In this document: positions 8,611-19,945 of the stretch, piece after piece
How positions within the stretch are numbered: the stretch's first letter is position 1
Layout: each line of letters begins with the position of its first letter
Source: Streptomyces sp. SID8374
Lineage (GTDB): Bacteria; Actinomycetota; Actinomycetes; Streptomycetales; Streptomycetaceae
Direction of reading: 5' to 3'
Assembly: GCF_009865135.1 (NCBI RefSeq)
Contig: NZ_WWGH01000001.1
Location: forward strand, 1,364,001 to 1,428,000
DNA: 64,000 nucleotides
The notes under the pieces: generated by a model
What the model saw: the letters and a program-made list of their open reading frames with translations, nothing else
Database searches by the model: none
What the model was told of the DNA's origin: nothing
Position numbers and translations under genes: made by a program

Positions 8611-10263
8611 TCAGCGCCCCCGCAGCGTGCGGTAGGCGGTGACCAGGGCGGCGGTGGAGCTGTCCAGCTCCCCGGTGGAGGCCTCGCCGGTCAGGACGGG
8701 CTCGATCTTCTTGGCGAGGACCTTGCCGAGTTCGACGCCCCACTGGTCGAAGGAGTCGATGTCCCAGATGGCGCCCTGGACGAAGACCTTGTGCTCGTAG
8801 AGCGCGATGAGCTGGCCGAGGACCGAGGGGGTCAGCTTGTCGGCGAGGATCGTCGTCGTCGGGTGGTTGCCCTGGAACGTCTTGTGCGGGACCAGCTCCT
8901 CGGGCACGCCCTCCGCGCGGACCTCGTCGGGCGTCTTGCCGAAGGCGAGCGCCTGGGTCTGGGCGAAGAAGTTGGCCATCAGCAGGTCGTGCTGGGCGAT
9001 CAGGCCGGGCAGCAGGTCGTGGACCGGGGCGGCGAAGCCGATGAAGTCCGCCGGGATCATCTTGGTGCCCTGGTGGATCAGCTGGTAGTAGGCGTGCTGC
9101 CCGTTGGTGCCGGGCGTGCCCCAGACGACCGGGCCGGTCTGCCAGTCGACGCGGTCGCCCTGGCGGTCGACGGACTTGCCGTTGGACTCCATGTCCAGCT
9201 GCTGGAGGTACGCGGTGAACTTGGACAGGTAGTGGCTGTAGGGCAGCACCGCGTGCGACTGGGCGTCGAAGAAGTTGCCGTACCAGACGCCGAGCAGGCC
9301 GAGCAGGAGCGGGGCGTTCTCCTCGGCGGGGGCGGTGCGGAAGTGCTCGTCGACCAGGTGGAAGCCGTCCAGCATCTCGCGGAACCGGTCCGGGCCGATG
9401 GCGATCATCAGCGAGAGGCCGATCGCGGAGTCGTAGGAGTAGCGGCCGCCGACCCAGTCCCAGAACTCGAACATGTTGGCCGTGTCGATGCCGAACTCGT
9501 CGACCTTCTCCGCGTTGGTCGACAGCGCCACGAAGTGCTGGGCCACGGCGTCCTGACCGGCCCGCAGCTCGGTGAGGAGCCAGTCGCGGGCGGAGGTGGC
9601 GTTGGTGATCGTCTCGATCGTGGTGAACGTCTTCGAGGCGACGATGAACAGCGTCTCGGCCGGGTCCAGGTCGCGGACCGCCTCGTGGAGGTCGGCGCCG
9701 TCGACGTTGGAGACGAACCGGACGGTGAGCGAGCGGTCCGTGAAGGAGCGCAGCACCTCATGCGCCATGGCGGGGCCGAGGTCGGAGCCGCCGATGCCGA
9801 TGTTCACGACGTTCTTGATGGGCTTGCCGGTGTGACCGGTCCACTCCCCCGCCCTGACCTTCTCGGCGAAGGCGGCCATCTTGTCCAGGACGGCGTGCAC
9901 GGCGGGCACGACGTTCTCGCCGTCGACCTCGATCACCGCGTCGCGCGGGGCGCGGAGCGCGGTGTGCAGGACGGCGCGGTCCTCGGTGGTGTTGATCTTC
10001 TCGCCGCGGAACATCGCGTCCCGCAGCTCGGCGACCCCGGTCGCGGCGGCGAGCTCGCGCAGCAGGCGCAGCGTCTCGTCGGTGACCAGGTGCTTGGAGT
10101 AGTCGAGGTGGAGGTCGCCGACCCGGAGGGTGTAGGCGGTGCCCCGGTCCGGCTGCTGCGCGAAGAGTTCGCGCAGCTGGGTCGCGCCGAACCCCTCACG
10201 GTGCTTGGCGAGAGCCGTCCACTCGGGGGTCTGGTTGAGCTTGGTTCGGCTTGCTGCGTTCAT
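8611..10263 (-). CDS. pgi: Glucose-6-phosphate isomerase
   Basis: Interconverts glucose 6-phosphate and fructose 6-phosphate at the branch between glycolysis and the pentose phosphate pathway. The 550-residue length is normal for the bacterial enzyme. SIS-fold segments are clear: [14 protein letters not shown] near residue 142 and the PGI signature [18 protein letters not shown] near residue 376. The basic C-terminal segment ([17 protein letters not shown]) holds the catalytic lysine. The ATG at 10263 is the natural start. Confidence 0.97.
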   Translation of the reverse strand: MNAASRTKLNQTPEWTALAKHREGFGATQLRELFAQQPDRGTAYTLRVGDLHLDYSKHLVTDETLRLLRELAAATGVAELRDAMFRGEKINTTEDRAVLHTALRAPRDAVIEVDGENVVPAVHAVLDKMAAFAEKVRAGEWTGHTGKPIKNVVNIGIGGSDLGPAMAHEVLRSFTDRSLTVRFVSNVDGADLHEAVRDLDPAETLFIVASKTFTTIETITNATSARDWLLTELRAGQDAVAQHFVALSTNAEKVDEFGIDTANMFEFWDWVGGRYSYDSAIGLSLMIAIGPDRFREMLDGFHLVDEHFRTAPAEENAPLLLGLLGVWYGNFFDAQSHAVLPYSHYLSKFTAYLQQLDMESNGKSVDRQGDRVDWQTGPVVWGTPGTNGQHAYYQLIHQGTKMIPADFIGFAAPVHDLLPGLIAQHDLLMANFFAQTQALAFGKTPDEVRAEGVPEELVPHKTFQGNHPTTTILADKLTPSVLGQLIALYEHKVFVQGAIWDIDSFDQWGVELGKVLAKKIEPVLTGEASTGELDSSTAALVTAYRTLRGR

Positions 10264-10374
10264 CCCGGATATCAGCCCACTTCTTCTTGTACGTCAGCAT
10301 CCCCGCTGCCCCTCCAACCTAATTGATCGAGGACGCGGGTGACGCGGACGCGAGCCAGGACGAGGCAAAGCAGT

Positions 10375-10404
10375 CCGGCCGGACACCCGTGGGTGTCCGG
10401 CCGG
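10375..10404 (-). terminator. Terminator downstream of rbpA
   Basis: Perfect 14-bp inverted repeat (10375-10388 with 10391-10404) separated by GT; in RNA the loop would be about six bases. It begins 46 bases after the rbpA stop and precedes pgi. Confidence 0.75.
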
Positions 10405-10449
10405 TGAACGACTGGGGTGGTGCGTGGAGCTGTACGGACCGGGGAGTGG

Positions 10450-10785
10450 CTAGATCTCGCCGCGGAGCTTGGCCAGGGCCTCGGCGAGGATGGCCTCGCC
10501 GTCCTCGTCGCTGCGCCGCTCGCGTACGTACGCGAGGTGCGTCTTGTACGGCTCGGTGCGGGGCGGGTCCGGGGGGCTGTCCTTGTCCTGGCCGGCCGGG
10601 AAGCCGCAGCGCGGGCAGTCCCAGGTGTCCGGCACCTGCGCGTCATGGGCGAAGCTCGGCTGCGTCTCGTGCCCGTTCGAGCACCAGAAGGAGATGCGGA
10701 GGCGCGGCGCGGACTCGCCCCGCTCGGCCTCACCCATCGGCCCCGCTCCGACCCGGCTTCCCCGGATCGCGTTGCCACTTGCCAC
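10450..10785 (-). CDS. rbpA: RNA polymerase-binding protein RbpA
   Basis: Actinobacteria-specific partner of the primary sigma factor that stabilises RNA polymerase-promoter complexes. The 111-residue protein has the zinc-binding core (FWCSNGHE near residue 33 and WDCPRCGFPAG near residue 54) and the C-terminal sigma-interaction domain (KTHLAYVRERRS), preceded by a basic N terminus. In S. coelicolor this gene is part of the disulphide-stress regulon; I do not see a convincing GGAAT/GTT-type promoter upstream here. Confidence 0.96.
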   Translation of the reverse strand: MASGNAIRGSRVGAGPMGEAERGESAPRLRISFWCSNGHETQPSFAHDAQVPDTWDCPRCGFPAGQDKDSPPDPPRTEPYKTHLAYVRERRSDEDGEAILAEALAKLRGEI

Positions 10786-10894
10786 GGTCGTAACTCCCTG
10801 CGTGATGGTGCTCGAGGATGCCCCAGTCTACGTAAGGCCCAACGCGCGTCCAGTGAAAGGAGTTACACCCTCACCGGGAATCGCGGACGACGGG

Positions 10895-11131
10895 TCAGTC
10901 ACCCAGCTTGACCAGCAGGCCGAGGACGACGACACACGCGAACCAGACCAGACCGACCACGACGGTGATGCGGTCGAGGTTACGTTCGGCCACGGAGGAG
11001 CCGCCGACGGAGGACTGCATTCCGCCACCGAACATGTCGGAGAGGCCGCCGCCCTTGCCCTTGTGCATGAGCACCAGCAGCATCAGCAGCAGGCTGAAGA
11101 CGATCAGAGCGATCTGGAACGCCATAACCAC
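10895..11131 (-). CDS. secG: Preprotein translocase subunit SecG
   Basis: 78-residue subunit of the SecYEG channel. Two transmembrane helices (about residues 5-23 and 53-75) flank the conserved loop GGGLSDMFGGGMQSS. The start is either the GTG at 11131, six or seven bases after an AGGGA, or the ATG two codons later; I prefer GTG for its ribosome-binding site. It lies downstream of tpiA but is separated from it by a strong hairpin, so it likely has its own promoter. Confidence 0.95.
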   Translation of the reverse strand: MVMAFQIALIVFSLLLMLLVLMHKGKGGGLSDMFGGGMQSSVGGSSVAERNLDRITVVVGLVWFACVVVLGLLVKLGD

Positions 11132-11178
11132 GGCTGGTCCCTACTTTCCGGAATTCTCGACTACTGCCTGTACGTACA

Positions 11179-11215
11179 GCGGGGGCCGGAGGGTGGTGAC
11201 CCTCACGGCCCCCGC
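11179..11215 (-). terminator. Terminator after tpiA
   Basis: Nine-bp stem GCGGGGGCC/GGCCCCCGC (11179-11187 with 11207-11215) with a second inner stem GAGGGT/ACCCTC. It lies between the tpiA stop and secG. Confidence 0.8.
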
Positions 11216-11246
11216 AAGGGTACGACGGATCCGCGCTACCGCATAC

Positions 11247-12023
11247 TCACTGGTCGCGGAAGCGGACGATCTTGACGAACTCGTCGGCGTCCAGCGCGGC
11301 GCCGCCGATCAGGGCGCCGTCCACGTCGGGCTGCGCCATGATGGCCGCCACGTTGCCGGACTTCACCGAGCCGCCGTACTGGATGCGGACGGCGTCGGCC
11401 AGCTCCTGCGAGTACAGCTCGGCCAGCCGGCGGCGGATCGCACCGCAGACCTCCTGGGCGTCCTCGGGGGTGGCGACCTCGCCGGTCCCGATGGCCCAGA
11501 CCGGCTCGTAGGCGATGACGACGGACTCGGCCTGCTCGGCCGGGATGTCCTTCAGGCCGCCGTCCAGCTGCGCGAGCGTGTAGGAGACCTGGTCACCGGC
11601 CTTGCGGATGTCCAGGCCCTCGCCGACGCAGAGGATCGGGGTCAGGCCGTGCTGGTAGGCGGCCTTCACCTTGGCGTTGCAGATCTCGTCGCTCTCGCCG
11701 TGGTACTGGCGGCGCTCGCTGTGGCCGACGGCCACGTAGGTGCAGCGCAGCTTGGCGAGCATGGCGCCGGAGATCTCACCGGTGTAGGCACCGGACTCGT
11801 GCGCCGAGATGTCCTGGGCGCCGTACTTGATCTTCAGCTTGTCGCCGTCCACCAGGGTCTGCACGGAGCGCAGGTCGGTGAAGGGCGGCAGGACGGCGAC
11901 CTCGACGGCGTCGTAGTCCTTGTCGGTCAGGGCGAAGGAGAGCTTCTGGACGTGGGCGATGGCCTCGAGGTGGTTGAGGTTCATCTTCCAGTTGCCCGCC
12001 ATCAGCGGGGTGCGGGTGGTCAT
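11247..12023 (-). CDS. tpiA: Triosephosphate isomerase
   Basis: Interconverts dihydroxyacetone phosphate and glyceraldehyde 3-phosphate. The 258-residue TIM barrel carries the catalytic lysine in GNWKMN (residue 13), the catalytic histidine in GHSERR (near residue 100) and the catalytic glutamate in [13 protein letters not shown] (near residue 172). It starts six bases after the pgk stop, and its ribosome-binding site (GGAGG) lies inside the end of pgk. Confidence 0.97.
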   Translation of the reverse strand: MTTRTPLMAGNWKMNLNHLEAIAHVQKLSFALTDKDYDAVEVAVLPPFTDLRSVQTLVDGDKLKIKYGAQDISAHESGAYTGEISGAMLAKLRCTYVAVGHSERRQYHGESDEICNAKVKAAYQHGLTPILCVGEGLDIRKAGDQVSYTLAQLDGGLKDIPAEQAESVVIAYEPVWAIGTGEVATPEDAQEVCGAIRRRLAELYSQELADAVRIQYGGSVKSGNVAAIMAQPDVDGALIGGAALDADEFVKIVRFRDQ

Positions 12024-12029
12024 TGAGGT

Positions 12030-13241
12030 TCAGTCCTCCAGTGCGGCGAGGCCGGGAAGCGTCTTGCCCTCGAGGTATTCGAGGCTGGCGCCGCCACCGG
12101 TCGAAATATGTCCGAAAGCATTCTCGTCGAAGCCCAGGATGCGGACGGCCGCGGCGGAGTCGCCACCGCCGACGACGCTGAAGGCCGGGGAGTCGACGAG
12201 CGCCTGGGCGACCGCGCGGGTGCCGTCGGCGAAGTCGGGGTGCTCGAAGACGCCCATCGGGCCGTTCCAGAAGACGGTGGCCGCGTCGGCGAGCTTCGAT
12301 GCGTAGAGCTTGTTGGTCTCCGGCCCGTTGTCCAGACCCATCTGACCGGCCGGGATGGCGTCGGCGGCGACGGTGGAGGCGTCGGCCGGGGCCTTGGTCT
12401 TCAGGTCGGGGAAGGCGGGGGCGACGACGACGTCGACCGGGAGGACGAACTCCACGCCCTTCTCCTCCGCGCGCCGCAGGTACTCCTGTACGGCGGGGAT
12501 CTGGTCCTCCTGGAGCAGCGAGCTGCCGACCTCGTGGCCCTGGGCCTTGAGGAAGGTGTACGCCATGCCGCCGCCGATGAGGATGCGGTCGGCCCGCTCC
12601 AGCAGGTGGTCGATGACGCCGAGCTTGTCGGAGACCTTGGCGCCGCCGAGGACGACGGCGTACGGCCGCTTGACGTCGGTGGTGAGCTTCTTCAGCACCC
12701 CGACCTCGGTGGCGATGAGGTAGCCCGCGTAGTGCGGCAGCCGCGCCGGGAGGTCGAAGACGGAGGCGTGCTTGCGGTGTACGGCACCGAAGCCGTCGCC
12801 CACGTACACGTCGGCGAGCTCGGCGAGCCGGTCGGCGAAGGCGCCGCGCTCGGCGTCGTCCTTGGCGGTCTCCCCGGCGTTGAAGCGGAGGTTCTCGACG
12901 ACGGCGACCTGGCCGTCCTCCAGGCCCGCGACGGTGGCGCGGGCCGAGTCGCCGACGGTGTCGGTCGCGAAGGCGACGTCGGCACCGAGGAGTTCACCGA
13001 GGCGGGCGGCGGCGGGCGCCAGCGAGAACGCCGGGTCCGGGGCGCCCTTGGGGCGGCCCAGGTGCGAGGCGACGACGACCCGCGCGCCGGCCTCGGCGAG
13101 CTTGGCGACCGTCGGTACGACGGCGCGGATACGGCCGTCGTCGGTGATGGTGGTGCCGTCCAGCGGCACGTTGAGGTCGGCGCGGACGAATACCCGCCTG
13201 CCGGCGACCCCTTCGGTGAGAAGTTCGTCGATCGTCTTCAT
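12030..13241 (-). CDS. pgk: Phosphoglycerate kinase
   Basis: Transfers phosphate from 1,3-bisphosphoglycerate to ADP. The 403-residue protein has the N-terminal [13 protein letters not shown] signature and the C-terminal nucleotide loop [12 protein letters not shown]. The open frame extends eight codons further upstream, but homology begins at MKTIDELL, so the ATG at 13241 is chosen; GGAAG lies six bases before it. It is second in the gap-pgk-tpiA cluster, with a hairpin between gap and pgk. Confidence 0.97.
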   Translation of the reverse strand: MKTIDELLTEGVAGRRVFVRADLNVPLDGTTITDDGRIRAVVPTVAKLAEAGARVVVASHLGRPKGAPDPAFSLAPAAARLGELLGADVAFATDTVGDSARATVAGLEDGQVAVVENLRFNAGETAKDDAERGAFADRLAELADVYVGDGFGAVHRKHASVFDLPARLPHYAGYLIATEVGVLKKLTTDVKRPYAVVLGGAKVSDKLGVIDHLLERADRILIGGGMAYTFLKAQGHEVGSSLLQEDQIPAVQEYLRRAEEKGVEFVLPVDVVVAPAFPDLKTKAPADASTVAADAIPAGQMGLDNGPETNKLYASKLADAATVFWNGPMGVFEHPDFADGTRAVAQALVDSPAFSVVGGGDSAAAVRILGFDENAFGHISTGGGASLEYLEGKTLPGLAALED

Positions 13242-13286
13242 CTGGTCTTCCGTTACTCCTTGCAAGGACGGATGAACATGCTAAGA

Positions 13287-13320
13287 GGCCCGGCCGGCGC
13301 GTCGTTGCGCCGGCCGAGCC
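13287..13320 (-). terminator. Hairpin between gap and pgk
   Basis: GGCCGGCGC/GCGCCGGCC (13292-13300 with 13307-13315) extended by outer GGC/GCC pairs. It lies just after gap and 46 bases before the pgk start, so it may be a partial terminator that sets gap expression above pgk. Confidence 0.7.
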
Positions 13321-13355
13321 CCTTACTCACATCGTTGTGCCTGCCGACCCGAGGG

Positions 13356-14444
<1,089 letters not shown>

Positions 14445-14507
14445 CTACCCCTCCAAGGGCCCCGGGGTGACATCGAGAGGGGCCGTACGCGCCACCCGAA
14501 CACGCCG

Positions 14508-14543
14508 GGAGGCCCGTACTCCCCAGTAGGGTCACGGGCCTCC
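14508..14543 (-). terminator. Terminator downstream of whiA operon
   Basis: Ten-bp inverted repeat GGAGGCCCGT/ACGGGCCTCC (14508-14517 with 14534-14543). It lies about 130 bases after the whiA stop and upstream of the gap promoter region. Confidence 0.65.
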
Positions 14544-14601
14544 GTTCAGGCTTCAGGACCTTGGTCCCTGCGGCCGGGGACCAACGTCCTGTGTTCGCGG
14601 C

Positions 14602-14670
14602 CGAGTCGGCCGGCTGTCGGTGGCGGGCTCAGCCGGCTGTCGGTGGCCGAGTCGGCCGGCTGTCGGTGGC
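14602..14670. repeat. Three tandem 23-bp repeats after the whiA stop
   Basis: Units at 14602-14624, 14625-14647 and 14648-14670. The first and third are identical over 23 bases; the middle one differs at its first seven or so. The array ends four bases short of the whiA stop codon. The 308-base region 14367-14674 holds this array, the hairpin at 14508 and the gap leader; no gene was seen. Confidence 0.85.
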
Positions 14671-14674
14671 CGGG

Positions 14675-15664
14675 TCAACCGACCAGGCCGTCCGCCAGCT
14701 CCTCGCTGAGCGTGGCCTCCGTGCCGGGGATGCCGAGATCCTGGGCGCGCTTGTCGGCCATGGCCAGCAGACGGCGGATCCGGCCGGCGACGGCGTCCTT
14801 GGTCAGCGGCGGGTCGGCGAGCGCTCCCAGCTCCTCCAGCGAGGCCTGCTTGTGCTCCATGCGCAGCCGGCCGGCCGCCGCGAGGTGCTCGGGGACCTCC
14901 TCGCCGAGGATCTCCAGCGCGCGCCCCACCCGGGCCCCGGCGGCGACCGCCGCGCGGGCCGAGCGGCGCAGGTTGGCGTCGTCGAAGTTGGCGAGGCGGT
15001 TGGCCGTGGCGCGGACCTCGCGCCGCATCCGGCGCTCCTCCCAGGCCAGCACCGACTCATGGGCGCCGAGCCGGGTGAGCAGGGCGCCGATGGCGTCGCC
15101 GTCGCGGACGACGACCCGGTCCACGCCCCGCACCTCGCGGGCCTTGGCGGCGATGGAGAGCCTGCGGGCCGCGCCGACCAGGGCGAGGGCCGCCTCCGGT
15201 CCTGGGCAGGTGACCTCCAGCGAGGAGGAGCGGCCGGGCTCGGTGAGCGAGCCGTGCGCGAGGAACGCCCCGCGCCAGGCGGCCTCGGCGTCGCAGGTGG
15301 CCCCCGAGACCACCTGCGGGGGCAGCCCGCGGATGGGGCGGCCGCGGCCGTCCACCAGACCCGTCTGGCGGGCCAGCTGGTCGCCGCCCGCCACCACCCG
15401 TACGACATAGCGCGAGCCGCGCCGCAGCCCGCCGGGGGCCATCACGATCAGCTCCGAGCTGTGCCCGAAGATCTCGAGGATGTCGCGCTTGAGCCGGCGC
15501 GCCGCCATCGCGGTGTCCAGCTCCGCCTCGATCACAATGCGGCCGCTCACCAGGTGCAGCCCGCCCGCGAACCGAAGAATCGCCGAGACCTCTGCCTTCC
15601 TGCAGCAGGTCCGGGTGACGGGAAGCCGAGAGATTTCGTCCTTCACCGCTGGCGTCATCGCCAT
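14675..15664 (-). CDS. whiA: Sporulation transcription regulator WhiA
   Basis: DNA-binding regulator that with WhiB triggers sporulation septation genes in Streptomyces; orthologues exist in most Gram-positive bacteria. The 329-residue protein has an N-terminal LAGLIDADG-homing-endonuclease-like domain ([18 protein letters not shown] near residue 20, [12 protein letters not shown] near residue 168) and a C-terminal helix-turn-helix ([18 protein letters not shown] near residue 285). It is the last gene of uvrC-rapZ-yvcK-whiA; its start overlaps the yvcK stop by ten bases. A 23-bp tandem repeat follows its stop. Confidence 0.97.
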   Translation of the reverse strand: MAMTPAVKDEISRLPVTRTCCRKAEVSAILRFAGGLHLVSGRIVIEAELDTAMAARRLKRDILEIFGHSSELIVMAPGGLRRGSRYVVRVVAGGDQLARQTGLVDGRGRPIRGLPPQVVSGATCDAEAAWRGAFLAHGSLTEPGRSSSLEVTCPGPEAALALVGAARRLSIAAKAREVRGVDRVVVRDGDAIGALLTRLGAHESVLAWEERRMRREVRATANRLANFDDANLRRSARAAVAAGARVGRALEILGEEVPEHLAAAGRLRMEHKQASLEELGALADPPLTKDAVAGRIRRLLAMADKRAQDLGIPGTEATLSEELADGLVG

Positions 15665-16689
15665 GGGCCGATCCTTCCATGCATCCGAAAAATACGGTCG
15701 TACGCGGCGGCCAACAGCTCCTGATCATGGACCGGAACGCCGTCGGGCGATGCCACCGGCGCCAGCTCGACCGCGGCTCCGAGCCGTTGTGCGGCATCGG
15801 CGAGGGATTCGCGGTCGGGCACGGCTGCCTCGTCGGCCAGCACCACGTCCAAGGCGAGTTTAGGGGCGTGTCGTCCCAAAACCTCCAAATGACGCTGCGG
15901 TGAGAACCCCTCGGTTTCACCGGGCTGTGGTGCGAGATTCAACGACAGGACCTTGCGGGCCTTCGTGGTGACGAGTGCGTCGAGGAGTTCCGGCACCAGC
16001 AGGTGCGGGATCACCGAGGAGAACCAGGAGCCCGGACCGAGCACCACCCAGTCCGCGTCGAGGACCGCCTCGACGGCTTCCGGGACGGCCGGCGGGTCGG
16101 GCGGGACGACGTGCACGGACTGCACCTCGCCCGGGGTGAGCGCGACGGTGGCCTGGCCGCGGACGGTGACGATCGCGTCGGGCAGCTCGGGGTCATGCCC
16201 CTTGACCAGCGCCTGGAGCTCCAAAGGCACGGCGGACATGGGCAGCACCCGGCCGTTCGCGCCCAGCAGCTTGCCGACCAGGTCCAGGGCCTGGACATGG
16301 TCGCCGAGCTGCTCCCACAGGGCCACGATCAGCAGATTGCCGACCGCGTGTCCGTGCAGGTCACCCTTGGACTCGAAGCGGTGCTGGACGACCCGGGACC
16401 AGGTGCGGCCCCAGTCGTCGTCGCCGCAGAGCGCGGCGAGCGCCTTGCGCAGGTCCCCGGGCGGCAGGACGCCCAGCTCCTCGCGCAGTCGGCCGCTGGA
16501 GCCGCCGTCGTCGGCGACGGTGACCACGGCCGTGAGGTCGCCGGTGATCCGGCGCAGCGCCGCCAGGGACGCCGAGAGGCCCATGCCGCCGCCGAGCGCG
16601 ACAACCTTGGGCTGTCCACCGCGTTTGCGGCCGGAGAGCGCCGATGTGGCACGGCTCAGCCGCCGCATCCGCAGATTGCGACCGGTCAC
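15655..16689 (-). CDS. yvcK: Gluconeogenesis factor YvcK family protein
   Basis: 344-residue member of the YvcK/CofD-like family, which binds UDP-sugars in Bacillus and affects cell-wall growth on gluconeogenic carbon sources. Nucleotide-binding features are [15 protein letters not shown] near residue 27 and [13 protein letters not shown] near residue 57, with [13 protein letters not shown] later. The start is the GTG at 16689, whose bases overlap the rapZ stop. It keeps the conserved rapZ-yvcK-whiA order found across Gram-positives. Confidence 0.93.
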   Translation of the reverse strand: MTGRNLRMRRLSRATSALSGRKRGGQPKVVALGGGMGLSASLAALRRITGDLTAVVTVADDGGSSGRLREELGVLPPGDLRKALAALCGDDDWGRTWSRVVQHRFESKGDLHGHAVGNLLIVALWEQLGDHVQALDLVGKLLGANGRVLPMSAVPLELQALVKGHDPELPDAIVTVRGQATVALTPGEVQSVHVVPPDPPAVPEAVEAVLDADWVVLGPGSWFSSVIPHLLVPELLDALVTTKARKVLSLNLAPQPGETEGFSPQRHLEVLGRHAPKLALDVVLADEAAVPDRESLADAAQRLGAAVELAPVASPDGVPVHDQELLAAAYDRIFRMHGRIGPWR

Positions 16690-17687
16690 TCTCGCCCCAT
16701 GTCCCGGTGGACGAGGACGGTCTCGATGCCTTCGGCGGCGAGGCGGGCCGAGAGCTTCTCCGACATGGCGACGGAGCGGTGCTTGCCGCCCGTGCAGCCC
16801 ACGGCGATGGTCACGTACCGCTTGCCCTCGCGGCGGTAGCCCGCGGCGATCAGCTGGAGCAGCTCCGTGTACTGGTTGAGGAACTCCTTGGCCCCGGGCT
16901 GGTCGAAGACGTAACCGGAGACCTCCTCGTTGAGGCCGGTGAAGGGGCGCAGCTCCGGGACCCAGTGCGGGTTGGGCAGGAAGCGGCAGTCGACGACCAG
17001 GTCGGCGTCGACGGGCAGGCCGTACTTGTAGCCGAAGGACATCACCGTGGCGCGCAGCTCCGGCTCCGACTCGCCCGCGAACTGGGCGTCCATCTTGGCC
17101 CGCAGCTCGTGCACGTTGAGGCTGGAGGTGTCGATGACCAGGTCGGCGTCGCCGCGCAGCTCGCGCAGCAGGTCGCGCTCGGCGGCGATGCCGTCGACGA
17201 TGCGGCCGTCGCCCTGGAGGGGGTGCGGGCGGCGGACGGACTCGAAGCGGCGCACCAGGGCATCGTCGGAGGACTCCAGGAAGACGATCCGCCGGGTGAC
17301 GTGCTTGGCCTCCAGGTCGGCGAGGGATTCGCGGAGGTTGTCGAAGAAGCGGCGGCCGCGTACGTCGACGACGACGGCGATCCGCGCCACGTTGCCCTGG
17401 GAGCGGGCGCCCAGCTCCACCATGGTGGGGATCAGCGCGGGCGGCAGGTTGTCGACGACGAACCAGCCGAGGTCCTCCAGACACTTGGCGGCGGTGCTGC
17501 GTCCGGCGCCGGACATGCCGGAGATGATCACCAGCTCGGGGATGGCCGGCGCCACTGCCTCGCCCGTCTCGTTCGTGGTGTTCGTACTCACGTCTGCTCC
17601 GTCTGCTCGGTCTGTTCGTTCGTGCTGCTGGTCGTCGGGGCGCGCGCCGAGGCCCTGGTGGGCGGCCCGGCCGGTGTGCTCGGTCAT
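16686..17687 (-). CDS. rapZ: RNase adapter / nucleotide-binding protein RapZ
   Basis: 333-residue P-loop protein of the RapZ (YvcJ) family; in E. coli RapZ guides RNase E to the GlmZ small RNA, while in Gram-positives the role is less clear. The Walker A motif is GMSGAGRST near residue 57, and the C-terminal domain contains [13 protein letters not shown]. The first 45 residues are polar and variable, so an internal start is possible, but the ATG overlapping the uvrC stop (ATGA) is the best start. Confidence 0.93.
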   Translation of the reverse strand: MTEHTGRAAHQGLGARPDDQQHERTDRADGADVSTNTTNETGEAVAPAIPELVIISGMSGAGRSTAAKCLEDLGWFVVDNLPPALIPTMVELGARSQGNVARIAVVVDVRGRRFFDNLRESLADLEAKHVTRRIVFLESSDDALVRRFESVRRPHPLQGDGRIVDGIAAERDLLRELRGDADLVIDTSSLNVHELRAKMDAQFAGESEPELRATVMSFGYKYGLPVDADLVVDCRFLPNPHWVPELRPFTGLNEEVSGYVFDQPGAKEFLNQYTELLQLIAAGYRREGKRYVTIAVGCTGGKHRSVAMSEKLSARLAAEGIETVLVHRDMGRE

Positions 17688-19846
17688 GACGTGCCCCCGT
17701 CGTCCTCTTCCATGATCTCTCCTGTGGCCGTGTTCACGGCAGGGGTCGCGGGAGCGGCCGAGGCGAGGGCAGCCGCCACCGCTTCGGCCGTCCTGCGCCC
17801 TATGCCGGGGACCTCGCAGATCTCTTCGATTGTCGCCTGCCGGAGCTTCTTCACGGAGCCGAAATGCTTGATCAGGGCCTGCTTGCGGGTCTCGCCCAGG
17901 CCCGCCACATCGTCCAGGGGGCTGGAGCGGATGCGCTTGGCCCGCTTGGCGCGCTGGTAGGTGATGGCGAAGCGGTGGGCCTCGTCGCGGACGCGCTGGA
18001 GGAGGTAGAGGCCCTCGCTGGAGCGGGGCAGGACGACGGGGTCGTCGTCATCGGGGAGCCAGACCTCCTCCAGCCGCTTGGCCAAGCCGCAGACGGCGAT
18101 GTCGTCGATGCCCAGCTCGTCCAGGGCGCGCTTGGCGGCGGCGACCTGGGGCTGTCCGCCGTCGACCACGACGAGCTGCGGCGGGTAGGCGAACCGCTTG
18201 GGCCGTCCGTCGTCCTCCCGGGGGTCGATCTCGTCGACCGGGGAGGCGGGGGTGAGCGTTGGAGCGGGGACGGGGCCGGTGGGGGCCGGGCCGGTGAGTG
18301 GATCGGCGGGGGCCGGGCCGGTGATCCCGAGGGCGGGGTCGGCGGAGGTCTGGCCGGTGGGCGCGGAGGCGGCTCCCGGGAGGGCTTCGCCGGTCGCCGG
18401 CGTCTCCCCGGCCGCCTGCGGCGCCTGCTCCCACTCCCCCGTGCGCTCCTTCTCCTGGAGGTAGCGCTTGAAGCGGCGGCCGATCACCTCGTGCATCGAC
18501 CGGACATCGTCCTGGCCCTCGAAGCCCTTGATCTGGAAGCGGCGGTACTCACTCTTGCGGGCGAGGCCGTCCTCGAAGACCACCATGGAGGCCACCACGT
18601 CGTCCCCCTGGAGGTGGGAGATGTCGTAGCACTCGATGCGCAGCGGGGCCGTGTCCAGGCCGAGCGCCTCCGCGATCTCCTCCAGGGCGCGGGAGCGGGT
18701 GGTCAGGTCGGAGGCGCGCTTGGTCTTGTGCAGGCCGAGCGCCTGCTGCGCGTTGCGCTGGACCGTCGCCATGAGGTCCTTCTTGTCGCCGCGCTGCGGG
18801 ATGCGCAGGCTGACCTGGGAGCCCCGGCGCTCGGCGAGCCACTGGGAGACCGCTTCGGTGTCCTCGGGCAGGGCGGGGACCAGGACCTCCTTGGGGACGG
18901 CGTCGCCGCGCTCCTCCCCGTACAGCTGCTGGAGGGCGTGTTCGACGAGGCCGGAGGTGTCGACCGCCTCGACCTTGTCGGTGACCCAGCCGCGCTGGCC
19001 GCGGACCCGGCCGCCGCGCACGTGGAAGATCTGGAGGGCCGCCTCCAGCTCGTCCTCGGCGACGGCGATCAGGTCGGCGTCGGTGGCGTCCGCGAGGACG
19101 ACGGCGCTCTTCTCCATGGCCCGCTTGAGGGCCTCCGCGTCGTCCCGGAGGCGGGCGGCGCGCTCGTACTCCATCTCCTCGGCCGCCTGCGTCATGTCCT
19201 TCTCCAGGCGGCGGATGTAGGTGCCCGTGCGCCCGGCCATGAAGTCGCAGAAGTCCTCGGCCAGCTCCCGGTGTTCCTCGGGGGTGACCCGGCCGACGCA
19301 GGGGGCCGAGCACTTGTCGATGTAGCCGAGCAGGCAGGGGCGGCCGGTGCGGGCGGCGTTCTTGAAGACCCCGGCGGAGCAGGTGCGGACGGGGAAGACG
19401 CGGAGCATCAGGTCGACGGTCTCGCGGATCGCCCAGGCGTGCCCGTACGGACCGAAGTAGCGCACGCCCTTCTTCTTCGCGCCGCGCATCACCTGGACGC
19501 GGGGGAACTCCTCGTTCAGCGTGACGGCCAGATAGGGATAGCTCTTGTCGTCCCGGTACTTGACGTTGAACCGGGGGTCGAACTCCTTGATCCAGGTGTA
19601 CTCCAGCTGGAGCGCCTCGACCTCGGTGGAGACGACCGTCCACTCGACGGAGGCGGCGGTCGTGACCATCGATCGCGTACGCGGGTGGAGATTGGCCAGG
19701 TCCTGGAAGTAGTTGGCCACGCGCTGGCGGAGGTTCTTGGCCTTCCCGACGTAGATCACCCGGCGGTGCTCGTCGCGGAACTTGTAGACCCCCGGGGAGT
19801 CGGGGATCTGCCCCGGGCTGGGGCGGTAGCTGGAGGGGTCTGCCAT
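17684..19846 (-). CDS. uvrC: Excinuclease ABC subunit UvrC
   Basis: Dual-incision endonuclease of nucleotide excision repair. The 720-residue protein has the N-terminal GIY-YIG nuclease ([20 protein letters not shown] near residue 19), a cysteine cluster near residues 150-180, a UVR motif for UvrB binding near residue 220, the RNase H-like nuclease and C-terminal tandem helix-hairpin-helix motifs ([16 protein letters not shown]). Residues about 472-545 form a proline-, alanine- and threonine-rich insertion inside the RNase H-like half that is absent from E. coli UvrC. It leads the operon with rapZ, yvcK and whiA. Confidence 0.96.
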   Translation of the reverse strand: MADPSSYRPSPGQIPDSPGVYKFRDEHRRVIYVGKAKNLRQRVANYFQDLANLHPRTRSMVTTAASVEWTVVSTEVEALQLEYTWIKEFDPRFNVKYRDDKSYPYLAVTLNEEFPRVQVMRGAKKKGVRYFGPYGHAWAIRETVDLMLRVFPVRTCSAGVFKNAARTGRPCLLGYIDKCSAPCVGRVTPEEHRELAEDFCDFMAGRTGTYIRRLEKDMTQAAEEMEYERAARLRDDAEALKRAMEKSAVVLADATDADLIAVAEDELEAALQIFHVRGGRVRGQRGWVTDKVEAVDTSGLVEHALQQLYGEERGDAVPKEVLVPALPEDTEAVSQWLAERRGSQVSLRIPQRGDKKDLMATVQRNAQQALGLHKTKRASDLTTRSRALEEIAEALGLDTAPLRIECYDISHLQGDDVVASMVVFEDGLARKSEYRRFQIKGFEGQDDVRSMHEVIGRRFKRYLQEKERTGEWEQAPQAAGETPATGEALPGAASAPTGQTSADPALGITGPAPADPLTGPAPTGPVPAPTLTPASPVDEIDPREDDGRPKRFAYPPQLVVVDGGQPQVAAAKRALDELGIDDIAVCGLAKRLEEVWLPDDDDPVVLPRSSEGLYLLQRVRDEAHRFAITYQRAKRAKRIRSSPLDDVAGLGETRKQALIKHFGSVKKLRQATIEEICEVPGIGRRTAEAVAAALASAAPATPAVNTATGEIMEEDDGGTS

Positions 19847-19900
19847 GTCTCACACCCTACTTGCGGGGTGTGACAGTACGTCGTCCTCCGGGTGACCGGT

Positions 19901-19940
19901 GCGCTCCGGGGCGCCGGTGGTGCCGACGGCCCCGGAGCGC
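19901..19940 (-). terminator. Terminator after the secreted protein gene
   Basis: Perfect 12-bp inverted repeat GCGCTCCGGGGC/GCCCCGGAGCGC (19901-19912 with 19929-19940), immediately downstream of the gene ending at 19946. Confidence 0.8.
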
Positions 19941-19945
19941 TCCGC

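Noticed and set aside
10786..10894. A disulphide-stress sigma factor promoter upstream of rbpA.
   Set aside because: Expected from S. coelicolor, but no GGAAT-N18-GTT pattern was found on the minus strand here.
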